Positions 9,107-17,411 of a stretch of DNA of 64,000 nucleotides are shown here, piece after piece (the stretch's first letter is position 1; every line of letters begins with the position of its first letter). Location of the stretch: assembly GCF_047638075.1 (NCBI RefSeq), contig NZ_JBLJBV010000042.1, positions 1-64,000 on the forward strand, written 5' to 3'. A program made the translations under genes and the position numbers. Source of the stretch: UBA6197 sp047638075. GTDB taxonomy: Bacteria; Pseudomonadota; Alphaproteobacteria; Rhodobacterales; Rhodobacteraceae. The notes beneath the pieces are model-generated. The model saw only the letters and a program-made list of their open reading frames with translations, was not told the DNA's origin and did no database searches.

Positions 9107-9850
9107 CTAATCCTCGGTCGGGGCATCATGACGGCGACCGCGAAACCCTTGCGCTACCACAAACTTTTCCGAACTGTCCTGACGGCTTGCCGGCGGCTTG
9201 ACGTTTGCCACTTTGGTAAAGTTCTTCTTCAAGATCGCCTGTAACTCATTCTCGGCCCCGCCTGCCAGCACTTTGGCCACAAAGGTGCCGCCCTCTTCCA
9301 GCACGTCAAAAGCAAATTCCGCCGCCGCCTCGCACAGCATGATGATGCGCAGATGGTCTGTGCCCTGATGCCCCGATGAGGCCGCCGCCATATCTGACAT
9401 CACCACATCGGCAGGCCCGCCCAGCCAATCCTTGACCTGCTGGTCCGCCCCCTCTTCGAGAAAGTCGAGCACATGGAAGTCAGCGCCCGCGATATGGCCC
9501 ATTTCCTGCAGGTCCACCCCCAGCACGGTGCCCACCTTCTTGCCCTTCTTGTCCCCCAGCGCGTTGACCCGCGCCACCGCGACCTGACACCAGCCACCGG
9601 GGGCGCAGCCCAGATCCACCACGCGTGCGCCGGGCACAAGGAAACGGTATTTATCATCCAGTTCCAGGATCTTGAAGGCCGCGCGGCCGCGGTAGCCTTC
9701 TTTCCTGGCGCGCTGGACATAGGGGTCATTCAACTGCCGTTCCAGCCACAGGGTCGAGCTGAGCCTGCGCCCCTTAGCGGTTTTCACCCGCACTCGAAGA
9801 TCGCGCTGGCCGCGCCCGGAAGTATTCCTGCCTGTCGGTGCTTTGGTCAT
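9107..9850 (-). CDS. rlmE: 23S rRNA 2'-O-ribose U2552 methyltransferase (RrmJ/FtsJ)
   Basis: Methylates U2552 in the A-loop of 23S rRNA during late 50S assembly. The SAM-binding motif VVDLGCAPGGWCQVA spans residues 77-91, YRGRAAFK places the first catalytic lysine at residue 60, and VMSDMAA and GGTFVAKVLAGG supply the remaining K-D-K-E type positions. A basic roughly 30-residue N-terminal extension precedes the conserved domain. It follows the Ppx/GppA gene with no gap: the stop ends where the ATG begins. Confidence 0.93.
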   Translation of the reverse strand: MTKAPTGRNTSGRGQRDLRVRVKTAKGRRLSSTLWLERQLNDPYVQRARKEGYRGRAAFKILELDDKYRFLVPGARVVDLGCAPGGWCQVAVARVNALGDKKGKKVGTVLGVDLQEMGHIAGADFHVLDFLEEGADQQVKDWLGGPADVVMSDMAAASSGHQGTDHLRIIMLCEAAAEFAFDVLEEGGTFVAKVLAGGAENELQAILKKNFTKVANVKPPASRQDSSEKFVVAQGFRGRRHDAPTED

Positions 9851-10966
9851 CTAAAGTATCCCGTCCTCATCCAATACGCCATCCGCCGCCATCTGGGCAT
9901 AAAGCAAACCTTCGCGCAGGCCCCGATCGGCAACCGAAAGCCGGTTCGTCGGCCAGACCCGCATCAACGCCTGCAAGATCGCTGCACCCGACATGATCAA
10001 CGTGTGCCGGTCACGACCGATCCGCGGGTCCGCGCGCCGCCCCTCGGGGCCGAGGTGCAAATAGGTGCGGATCACCGCGTCAATCTGACTGGTCGACATG
10101 GTCATACCGTCGACCTTGTTACGGTCATAGCGGCGCAGGCCCAAATGGCACGCCGCGACCGTGGTGACGGTGCCGCTGGTTCCGATGATCTGAAACCCCT
10201 CGCGCGGGCTGCCCGCGGTATAGGGGCTGAAATCAGCCAGCTTTTCTTCGAAAAACCAACTCATCAGCGCAAACCGCGCCGAGTCGTCCTCGACATCGGC
10301 AAACTGGTCTTTCAGCGTGGCAACCCCGAGCGGGACCGAGATCCAGTCAACCACCTTTGCGGCGGGCTCATGGCCCTGATCGGCGTTGAACCCGGCCGAA
10401 AGTCGCATGATCGCGCGGGCACGGTGAGGGCCGGGCACAGCGGTCAGGTCGATCCAGATCAGTTCCGTCGAACCGCCGCCGATGTCGACAACCAAAAGCT
10501 GTTCGGTACGGGTATTGACCAGCGGCGCGCAGGAAATGACCGCCAGACGGGCCTCTTCCTCGGGCAGGATCACCTCTAGCGGCAACCCGGTTTCACGTTT
10601 TACAAACCGCATGAAGTCACGCCCGTTTCTGGCGCGACGGCACGCCTCGGTGGCGACAAGCCGCATGTGGGTCACACCATGCGCTTCGAGTTTGCGCCGG
10701 CAGATTTGCAGCGCCTGCACGGTGCGCGACATGGAGGCACGCGAAAGCCGACCAGAGGCCTCTAGCCCATGGCCCAGCTGGACAGCTTTTGAAAAGCTGT
10801 CGACCACATGAAACTGGTTGCCGGTTGGCCGGGCAATCAGCATGCGGCAACTGTTGGTGCCGAGGTCCAGCGCGGCATAAAGCTCGGCCGGGTCGGCGGG
10901 TCGGGTGCCGGGTGGCTCTACCGCCTTCGGGAACGCGCCCGCACCCACGGGACGCCTGGGCGTCAT
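9851..10966 (-). CDS. Ppx/GppA family phosphatase
   Basis: Exopolyphosphatase / guanosine pentaphosphate phosphohydrolase family, acting on polyphosphate or (p)ppGpp in the cytosol. The actin-like ATPase fold shows as YAALDLGTNSCRMLIARP near the N-terminus and LLVVDIGGGSTELIWIDL in the middle, with IIGTSGTVTT further on. I start it at ATG 10966 because GGAGG lies 8 bases upstream; a TTG at 10987 would add seven residues. It is immediately upstream of rlmE in one transcript. Sequence alone does not separate Ppx from GppA activity. Confidence 0.9.
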   Translation of the reverse strand: MTPRRPVGAGAFPKAVEPPGTRPADPAELYAALDLGTNSCRMLIARPTGNQFHVVDSFSKAVQLGHGLEASGRLSRASMSRTVQALQICRRKLEAHGVTHMRLVATEACRRARNGRDFMRFVKRETGLPLEVILPEEEARLAVISCAPLVNTRTEQLLVVDIGGGSTELIWIDLTAVPGPHRARAIMRLSAGFNADQGHEPAAKVVDWISVPLGVATLKDQFADVEDDSARFALMSWFFEEKLADFSPYTAGSPREGFQIIGTSGTVTTVAACHLGLRRYDRNKVDGMTMSTSQIDAVIRTYLHLGPEGRRADPRIGRDRHTLIMSGAAILQALMRVWPTNRLSVADRGLREGLLYAQMAADGVLDEDGIL

Positions 10967-11070
10967 ATGAACGCCCTCCGATTTCAAGTTACCCCCAAAC
11001 TACGGCGGCGCGGGGATGGGCGCAACCCCGTGATGTGCGCTGACGAAAACGCACGCCTGGATTGAAGCGT

Positions 11071-11134
11071 GGGGGGGCGCTGCCCCCCGACGCCCATTCG
11101 GGCGCCCCCCCCCGGAGTATTTTGGCCAAAAAAA
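11071..11134. repeat. GC-rich palindromic intergenic repeat, copy 1
   Basis: A G-run/C-run hairpin (GGGGGGCGCTGCCCCCC, 11072-11088) is followed by a second C-rich block and then CGGAGTATTTTGGCCAAAAA. The same architecture recurs at 27679-27735. Comparable elements are common between genes in Rhodobacteraceae genomes (from memory, no search). Here it lies between the divergent Ppx/GppA and folate-module genes, where it could terminate antisense transcription or act as a REP-like element. Confidence 0.55.
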
Positions 11135-11238
11135 AGCGTCGCCAGACGGCAGGTCGCTCTGCCCCTGCAATATGTCGAAATCGACCATCGGGGGCGTCGC
11201 TTTTACGCGTATCACTGGGCCGAGGGAGGGAATCACTC

Positions 11239-11544
11239 ATGGCCGATATCACCATCGTTTTCTGGCGCGACATTCCCGCCCAGGTCATCGCCGGCAAGGG
11301 ACGGCGGGGCGTGAAGCGCCCCCTGCCCGAGCGCTTCGAACAGGCGATAGACCGTTGCGCGATGAAGATTGGCGCGCGTGACAGCGATGCCTATCTGGCC
11401 GAATGGCGCAAAGCGCCGCCCGCTGAGCACCCCGGCGATGATGCCGAGGCCGTAGCGGCGGAATGTGCCCGGATCGAGACGGACTACGATGCCGCGAAAA
11501 TCGCGGCATTGATCGCAAACAACGGCTGGGAACAGCCCTCCTGA
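11239..11544 (+). CDS. Small 'virulence factor' family protein preceding a folate C1 module
   Basis: A 101-residue soluble protein beginning MADITIVFWRDIPAQVIAGK, with GRRGVKRPLPERFEQAIDRCAMKIG after it. It matches what is annotated as the 'virulence factor' family, a label with no established biochemical meaning. In Rhodobacteraceae this protein typically precedes the methylenetetrahydrofolate reductase-like gene, as here (11 bp gap). ATG 11239 follows GAGGGAGG (11222-11229). A role in the C1 module is inferred from the conserved position only. There is no signal peptide or membrane segment. Confidence 0.75.
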   Translation: MADITIVFWRDIPAQVIAGKGRRGVKRPLPERFEQAIDRCAMKIGARDSDAYLAEWRKAPPAEHPGDDAEAVAAECARIETDYDAAKIAALIANNGWEQPS

Positions 11545-11555
11545 CGGAGATATTG

Positions 11556-12452
11556 ATGGCGCTTTTGAACTTCCGCCGTGAGGCGACCCCGGACGCCATT
11601 AAGACGGGCGCTCTGGCCGCGTTTTTGAAAGGTTGCTCGGTTGAGGTGATGCCGCGCACCGCCGCCACCATCGACGATTTCCGGCCCCTACTGGCACCGG
11701 GCACACGGGTCTATATCGCCCATATCGACGGCACACCCATCGAGGACATGGTAGCGACCGCGGCGCGGCTGCGGGCCGAAGGGTTTGAACCGATGCCGCA
11801 TTTTCCGGCGCGGATCATCCCCGATGCGGCGACATTGGCGGATTGGGTGGCGCGCTATCGCGGTGAGGCGGATGTGCGTCAGGCGCTGCTGCTGGGCGGT
11901 GGCGTCAGCACGCCTGCGGGCGAATTCGACAGCTCGATGCAGATGCTGGACAGTGGCTGCTTTGACGGGTTTGAGCGGCTGCATGTCGCGGGCCACCCCG
12001 AGGGCAACCGCGACATCGACAAGGACGGCGGCGAGGCGGTGATCTTGCAGGCGCTGCGCTGGAAACAGGCGTTTGCCGACCGTTCCGACGCGCAGATGGC
12101 GATTGCCACGCAATTCTGCTTTGAGGCCGCGCCGGTGATTTCATGGGCTGACCGGCTGGCCGACGAGGGTATCCGCCTGCCGATCCATATTGGCGTGGCG
12201 GGCCCGGCAAAGCTGCAAACGCTGCTGAAATTTGCCATTGCCTGCGGCGTTGGACCCAGCCTGCGCGTGTTGCAAAAGCGCGCGCGCGATGTAACCAAGC
12301 TGCTGATGCCCTTTGAGCCGACCGAATTTCTGACCCAACTGGCGTTGCACAAGGCGACCAACCCCGATTTCGGTATCGAATCGGTGCATTTCTTTCCACT
12401 TGGGGGCATCAAGACCAGCGCCACCTGGGTGGCCGATCATAACAAAGGGTAA
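11556..12452 (+). CDS. Methylenetetrahydrofolate reductase-like protein
   Basis: A 298-residue TIM-barrel protein of the MetF superfamily, expected to interconvert methylene- and methyl-tetrahydrofolate. Supporting segments are CSVEVMPRTAATIDDF near the N-terminus (the catalytic Glu region), GFEPMPHFPARII, LLLGGG, and ATQFCFEA in the FAD-site half. It starts at ATG 11556, after ACGGAG. The next gene is a methyltetrahydrofolate:corrinoid methyltransferase 3 bp downstream, so methyl groups could flow between the two. It diverges from canonical E. coli-type MetF, and the electron donor is unknown. Confidence 0.82.
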   Translation: MALLNFRREATPDAIKTGALAAFLKGCSVEVMPRTAATIDDFRPLLAPGTRVYIAHIDGTPIEDMVATAARLRAEGFEPMPHFPARIIPDAATLADWVARYRGEADVRQALLLGGGVSTPAGEFDSSMQMLDSGCFDGFERLHVAGHPEGNRDIDKDGGEAVILQALRWKQAFADRSDAQMAIATQFCFEAAPVISWADRLADEGIRLPIHIGVAGPAKLQTLLKFAIACGVGPSLRVLQKRARDVTKLLMPFEPTEFLTQLALHKATNPDFGIESVHFFPLGGIKTSATWVADHNKG

Positions 12453-12455
12453 TTC

Positions 12456-13421
12456 ATGACGCGCACCGTTCTTGAGGGTAAAACCAAAACTGTTGTCATC
12501 GGCTTTGACGAACCCTTCTGCGTGATCGGTGAACGGATCAACCCGACGGGGCGCAAGAAGCTGGCGGCAGAGTTGGAAGCGGGCGATTATTCTACCGTCG
12601 CGCGTGACGCGTTGGAGCAGGTCGCCTGTGGCGCCACGGTTTTGGATGTGAACGCGGGCGTTGTCTACAACTCGAACCCGAACCCGAACCTGACCGAGCC
12701 GCCATTGATGACCGCGATGATCGAATTGATCCAGGGGTTGGTTGATGTGCCGCTGTGCATCGACAGCTCGGTTCCGGCGGCGCTTGAGGCGGGGTTGGCC
12801 GCGGCGAACGGGCGGCCCCTACTGAACTCGGTCACCGGCGAGGAAGAGCGGCTGGATCTGGTGCTGCCTCTGGTCAAGAAGTTCAACGTGCCGGTTGTGG
12901 CAATCTCCAACGACGATACCGGCATATCCATGGATCCGGATGTGCGCTTTGCGGTGGCCAGAAAGATCGTCCAGCGGGCGGCCGATTTCGGCATACCGGC
13001 GCATGACATCGTGGTGGACCCGTTGGTGATGCCGGTTGGCGCGCTGGCCACGGCGGGGCGGCAGGTGTTTGAACTGGTGCGGCGGTTGCGCGATGAGTTG
13101 GGGGTGAATACCACCTGCGGCGCCTCGAACATCTCATTCGGGCTGCCGAACCGGCATGGCGTCAACGCCGCGTTCCTGCCGATGGCGATTGGCGCGGGCA
13201 TGACCTCGGCCATCATGAACCCGGTGCGCAGTGTGGAAATGGAGGCCATTCGCGCCGCCAACATGCTGATGGACCATGACCCGAACGGCAGTGACTGGAT
13301 CCGTTTCGCGCGGGTGCTGGAGGCCGTCAAAGAGGGCGCAACCTTTGCCGAGGCAAGCCAGGCGGCGGCGGCGGCGAACACGGGGCGCGGTGGGCGCCGC
13401 GGGGGGCGTGCCCGCGCCTGA
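12456..13421 (+). CDS. Methyltetrahydrofolate:corrinoid methyltransferase (pterin-binding)
   Basis: A 321-residue DHPS/pterin-binding TIM barrel like the methyl-H4folate domain of MetH and AcsE. Key segments are FCVIGERINPTGRKKL (the pterin-domain signature), GATVLDVNAG, PLCIDSSVPAALEAGL, and TTCGASNISFGLPNR. The tail ends in an arginine/glycine-rich stretch. It would pass a methyl group between a corrinoid protein and tetrahydrofolate. No corrinoid-binding protein, substrate methyltransferase or ATP-dependent activator lies beside it here, so its partners must be encoded elsewhere. Confidence 0.88.
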   Translation: MTRTVLEGKTKTVVIGFDEPFCVIGERINPTGRKKLAAELEAGDYSTVARDALEQVACGATVLDVNAGVVYNSNPNPNLTEPPLMTAMIELIQGLVDVPLCIDSSVPAALEAGLAAANGRPLLNSVTGEEERLDLVLPLVKKFNVPVVAISNDDTGISMDPDVRFAVARKIVQRAADFGIPAHDIVVDPLVMPVGALATAGRQVFELVRRLRDELGVNTTCGASNISFGLPNRHGVNAAFLPMAIGAGMTSAIMNPVRSVEMEAIRAANMLMDHDPNGSDWIRFARVLEAVKEGATFAEASQAAAAANTGRGGRRGGRARA

Positions 13422-13548
13422 AAAGGCGCTGCGGCGCGACCATATCAGCCCCGCCGACGCGAAATACCGGTTGGATCGCAAATATTTACTAGGCGCGATT
13501 GATGTTGCAGCCTACCCTGTGCCTTCAACCCGGGAACAGCGCGCTGCC

Positions 13549-14997
13549 ATGTATCACATCGTCCTGCCTATCGCTGTCGCGGCGGCCTGCCGGGCAAAAG
13601 CTGTCTGGTCTGCGCGGCGGGGCCGAAGGCGGCTCGTGGCCCTGTTGCTGGCCTGTTCGCTGGCGGCCTGTTCTACCCCGCAGATTGATGTGCCAACGGC
13701 ACGGGCGCAATCTGCCACATCCGCGCTATCGGTTGCCGACCTTACCGCGCAGCTTCCCCTGTCAGGCGGGATCACTATGTCAAATGCCGCGCTTGCCCGC
13801 GACTTTATGGAGCTGACGTTCTTTTTGGAAAGTGGCCGCGCCCTGCCTCGGTTCACCCGGTTTGAGGGGCCTGTCACGGTCCGCATAGCGGGGGCCGCGC
13901 CGGCAAATGCGGGGCCGGATCTGGCGCGCCTGGTATCGCGCCTGCGAAGCGAAGCAGGGATAGATATAAGCGTGGTCACGACCGCAAAGAGCGCGATCAC
14001 CATCGAGTTCGTCCCCAAACGGCAGATCAAGGCGCAGGTGCCGAACGCTGCCTGTTTCGTCGTGCCCAATGTCACCGGTTGGAAAGATTACCGGCGCGCG
14101 GGACGCCGCGCCAACTCGGATTGGACGCAGCTTGCAACGCGCAGTCACGCGGCGGTGTTCATCCCCTCGGATGCGGCCCCGCAAGAGGTGCGCGATTGCC
14201 TGCACGAAGAAATCAGCCAAGCCCTTGGCCCCCTGAATGATCTTTACCGCCTGCCCGACTCGATCTGGAACGACGATAACTTTCATACCGTTCTGACGGG
14301 CTATGACATGACCATGCTGCGTGCCTATTACGCGCCAGAACTGCATAGCGGTCTTAGCCCCGACGAGGTGTTTTCGCGGCTACCGGCGATATTCGCGCGG
14401 ATCAATCCGGCAGGAAATTCGGGCGGCGTGCTACCGCCTGCCGGTGCGACCCCCCGCGCCTTTGTCACCGCGATCGAACAGGCACTTGGCCCCAATGCCA
14501 CCCCCGCCAGACGCCGCACCGCAGCGTTCAGGGCGGTGCAGATTGCAACCGATCACGGATGGCGTGATACCCGCGCCGGGTTCGCCTGGTTCGTGCTGGG
14601 GCGGCTGAGTGTGCGGGACGCACCCGAAGCGGCCCTGAACGCCTTTGTGCAGGCGGCAGCGATTTACCGCGCCACGCCGGGGGCGCGCATTCACGCCGCG
14701 CATGTAGACATGCAGCTTGCCGCCTTTGCGCTGGCAAATGGCCGGGCCGAGGATGCGATGGCGCTGGTCAACCGTTCCCTGGATGTGGCGGTCACGGCTG
14801 AAAACCCTGCCATGATGGCAACCCTTTACATGATCCGCGCCGAGGCGCTGCAATCCTTGGGCCATGCCGCCGAAGCACGCCGGGCACGGCTCGACTCGGG
14901 GGCGTGGGCGCGCTATGGGTTTGGCTCTGACGCGGCGGTGCGCAAACGCTCTGCCGAGGTAGCCGCGCTTGCCAATATTGATGCGCGGCAAAACTGA
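13549..14997 (+). CDS. DUF2927 family lipoprotein
   Basis: A 482-residue protein of unknown function. A lipoprotein signal is visible (LVALLLACSLAAC, lipid attachment at the second Cys), although it lies about 45 residues from the chosen ATG. A start at an internal GTG near 13650, just before the hydrophobic stretch, would give a more normal signal peptide. The core has LHEEISQALGPLNDLYRLPD, DDNFHTVLTGYDMTMLRAYY and HSGLSPDEV, the DUF2927 pattern; HEE hints at a metal site. The C-terminal third is alanine-rich and helical, TPR-like. It is probably periplasmic or outer-membrane bound. Confidence 0.75.
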   Translation: MYHIVLPIAVAAACRAKAVWSARRGRRRLVALLLACSLAACSTPQIDVPTARAQSATSALSVADLTAQLPLSGGITMSNAALARDFMELTFFLESGRALPRFTRFEGPVTVRIAGAAPANAGPDLARLVSRLRSEAGIDISVVTTAKSAITIEFVPKRQIKAQVPNAACFVVPNVTGWKDYRRAGRRANSDWTQLATRSHAAVFIPSDAAPQEVRDCLHEEISQALGPLNDLYRLPDSIWNDDNFHTVLTGYDMTMLRAYYAPELHSGLSPDEVFSRLPAIFARINPAGNSGGVLPPAGATPRAFVTAIEQALGPNATPARRRTAAFRAVQIATDHGWRDTRAGFAWFVLGRLSVRDAPEAALNAFVQAAAIYRATPGARIHAAHVDMQLAAFALANGRAEDAMALVNRSLDVAVTAENPAMMATLYMIRAEALQSLGHAAEARRARLDSGAWARYGFGSDAAVRKRSAEVAALANIDARQN

Positions 14998-15022
14998 CGC
15001 CGCCAAACGCCGGGAGAGGTAG

Positions 15023-15187
15023 ATGATCGTTATTCTTGCCGTAGTGATTGGCGGTCTTGTCGGCTTTCGCCGTGCCCGGATGCGCGGCGGCAATGGCTTT
15101 GATCTGGCGCAATATACGGCGGTGCATGCAATCGCCTTTGGCCTGATGGGGCTCTTCGCTACGCTGATCATTGGCCGGATGATGTAA
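15023..15187 (+). CDS. Small two-helix membrane protein
   Basis: A 54-residue ORF with a good ribosome site (GGGAGAGG, 15012-15019). It starts MIVILAVVIGGLVGFRRARM and ends with AIAFGLMGLFATLIIGRMM: two hydrophobic helices linked by a basic, Gly-rich loop (RRARMRGGNGFD). It lies 25 bp after the DUF2927 gene and 12 bp before the VWA gene, in one direction, so the three are probably co-transcribed. Function unknown. Confidence 0.65.
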   Translation: MIVILAVVIGGLVGFRRARMRGGNGFDLAQYTAVHAIAFGLMGLFATLIIGRMM

Positions 15188-15199
15188 CAGGGGGCCAGG

Positions 15200-16381
15200 A
15201 TGTTTTTGCCCTTTTTCGAAGCCTTGCGACGGGGGGGCATACCGGTATCCCTGCGCGAATATCTGGCGTTTCTTGAGGGGCTGTCAGCCGGGTTGACCAC
15301 TTACGACATTGATGGTTTCTACTATTTTGCCCGCACTGCGATGGTAAAGGATGAACGCCACCTTGACCGGTTTGATCGCGCCTTTGCCGCTGCGTTTGCG
15401 GGTCTGGAAGCGATCCCCCCCGAGGCGGTTCTGGATGCGGTCGACCTGCCGTCGGGCTGGCTTGAGAAACTGGCCGAAAAACTGCTGACGCCTGCTGAGC
15501 GCGCCGAAATCAAGGCATTGGGCGGGTTTGATGCGCTGATGCAGGCGCTACGCGACCGTTTGGCAGAACAAAAGGGTCGCCATCAGGGGGGCAACAAATG
15601 GATCGGCACCGCCGGGACAAGCCCCTTTGGCGCCTTCGGCTACAACCCCGAAGGGGTGCGCATCGGCCAAGATGGCAGCCGCCATCAACGCGCCGTCAAG
15701 GTCTGGGACAAGCGCGAATTCCGCGACTTTGACGATACGATCGAACTGGGCACCCGCAACATAAAGATCGCGTTGAAACGGTTGCGGCAATGGGCCCGCC
15801 ACGGGGCCGACGAAGAACTGGACCTGCCCGGCACGATCCGCGCCAGCGCCGAGGCCGGCTATATCGACATACGCACCCGCCCCGAACGCCACAACGCGGT
15901 CAAAGTTGTGCTGTTTTTGGATGTGGGCGGGTCGATGGACGCGCATGTGCGGCTGGTGGAGGAACTCTTTTCAGCCGCGAAATCCGAATTCAAGCATCTT
16001 GAACATTATTACTTTCACAACTGCCTTTATGAGGCCGTCTGGCGCAACAACCACCGCCGCTGGGATGAGACGACCCCCACATGGCAGGTGCTGAACCGCT
16101 ACGGCGCTGATTATAAATGCATCTTCGTAGGCGACGCCGCCATGAGCCCCTATGAGGTGTCACACCCCGGCGGCGCAAACGAACATTGGAACGCCGAAGC
16201 AGGCGCCGTCTGGCTGAACCGTGCGCGCGCGCAATGGCCTGCGCATGTCTGGCTGAACCCCACCCCCGAAGGTGACTGGCGCTATACCCAGTCAACGCAG
16301 ATGATCCGAGAGGTTTTTGAGGATCGGATGTATCCGCTTACGCTTGAGGGTATTACCCGTGCGATGAAGGTGCTGGGGTGA
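15200..16381 (+). CDS. CoxE-like VWA domain protein
   Basis: A 393-residue cytosolic protein. The N-terminal half is helical (FFEALRRGGIPVSLREYLAF). The C-terminal half is a von Willebrand factor A domain with the metal site DVGGSMD at residues 241-247. Proteins of this type usually work with a MoxR-type AAA+ ATPase as chaperones for metal-cofactor insertion or complex assembly, often encoded next door. No MoxR gene is adjacent here. The upstream neighbours are a DUF2927 lipoprotein and a small membrane protein. Confidence 0.85.
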   Translation: MFLPFFEALRRGGIPVSLREYLAFLEGLSAGLTTYDIDGFYYFARTAMVKDERHLDRFDRAFAAAFAGLEAIPPEAVLDAVDLPSGWLEKLAEKLLTPAERAEIKALGGFDALMQALRDRLAEQKGRHQGGNKWIGTAGTSPFGAFGYNPEGVRIGQDGSRHQRAVKVWDKREFRDFDDTIELGTRNIKIALKRLRQWARHGADEELDLPGTIRASAEAGYIDIRTRPERHNAVKVVLFLDVGGSMDAHVRLVEELFSAAKSEFKHLEHYYFHNCLYEAVWRNNHRRWDETTPTWQVLNRYGADYKCIFVGDAAMSPYEVSHPGGANEHWNAEAGAVWLNRARAQWPAHVWLNPTPEGDWRYTQSTQMIREVFEDRMYPLTLEGITRAMKVLG

Positions 16382-16490
16382 AAACCCCCTGTCAGTCATC
16401 CCAATTGCTGATCGGGGCTATATAGGGCGACGGCTCTTTTGGCTGATCCCAATGGCAAAAGGCATCTGGCAACTGGGCCGGTGAACACGG

Positions 16491-17411
16491 TCAGATCTGC
16501 GTATCCTGCCCCGCCAACACCGCCGCCGCCAGCAAAAGCCCCAGCCACCTCTGATCCACCCCATCCGCGCGTGAATTCAGAAGAACCGGGACCTTGGCCC
16601 CCAGAACGATACTGGCTGTGCGCGCCTGGCCATGCAGTTTCCAGGCCTTGACCGTCGCATTTCCGGCTTCGATTGAGGGAAAGAGAATTAAATCGGCCTG
16701 CCCCGCAACGGGTGAATCGCCAAGGCCCTTTCTGGCGGCGGCTGACGCCGACAGGGCCACATCATAACCAAAGGGGCCGTCGACAAGAACCCCCTCCAAA
16801 CGGCCTTGCCGCGCGTCATCGGACAGGGCTGCGGCATCAAGCGTAGCGGGTTGCGACGCCGAAATTTTTTCAGAGGCCGCGATTGCCGCAACCTTCAGGG
16901 GTGTGATGCCAAGCCCTCGAAAAAGCGGCACGGCATTCTTGATGATAGCGCGTTTTTGCGCCTGCGTGGGCAGGGGGATGATGCCGTTATCCGTGGCCCC
17001 GATCAGGCGCGGGACCGAAGGCATCTCGGCAAGTGTGACATTTGAAAGCACATCCGACGCGCGCAATCCGGTATCGCGCGACACGACCGCGCGCAAATAG
17101 GCGCCACTATCGACCTGCCCCTTGACCAAAACATCGGCCACGCCCGCGCGCACCACCGATACCGCCAGCTTTGCAGCCTCGGCATTGTCTGCGGCATGCT
17201 CAATCCGAAACCGTTCAAGCCATTCCTGTGGCAACAATTCCCGGATCAATCGCGCGTTCCCAACCAGCACCGCCTCGGTCACGAGCCCCTGTCCGGCCGC
17301 GATGATGATTGCCTCCAGCACAGAGGGGTCCTCGGCGCCGGCTACGGCCAGGCGCAGGCCCGGGCGATCTGTCATCGCCGCCTCAAGATCGTGAAAAGAA
17401 CGGATCACCAT
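16491..17411 (-). CDS. Phosphate butyryltransferase-like acyltransferase
   Basis: A 306-residue member of the Pta/Ptb (phosphate acetyl/butyryltransferase) family, transferring acyl groups between CoA and phosphate. Recognisable segments are DVLVKGQVDSGAYLRAVV, LIGATDNGIIPLPT, GVLVDGPFGYDVALS and QADLILFPSIEAGNATVKAW. The ATG at 17411 overlaps the end of the upstream kinase gene (CCATGGTGA), so the two are coupled. Together they would convert an acyl-CoA to the acid plus ATP. The short length favours the Ptb branch over full-length Pta. Confidence 0.85.
   Translation of the reverse strand: MVIRSFHDLEAAMTDRPGLRLAVAGAEDPSVLEAIIIAAGQGLVTEAVLVGNARLIRELLPQEWLERFRIEHAADNAEAAKLAVSVVRAGVADVLVKGQVDSGAYLRAVVSRDTGLRASDVLSNVTLAEMPSVPRLIGATDNGIIPLPTQAQKRAIIKNAVPLFRGLGITPLKVAAIAASEKISASQPATLDAAALSDDARQGRLEGVLVDGPFGYDVALSASAAARKGLGDSPVAGQADLILFPSIEAGNATVKAWKLHGQARTASIVLGAKVPVLLNSRADGVDQRWLGLLLAAAVLAGQDTQI

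Noticed and set aside
9473..10579. 368-codon plus-strand open frame opposite rlmE and the Ppx/GppA gene
   Set aside because: It is antisense to two well-supported genes, has no domain, and is rich in His, Arg, Gln and Pro, typical of shadow frames in high-GC DNA.
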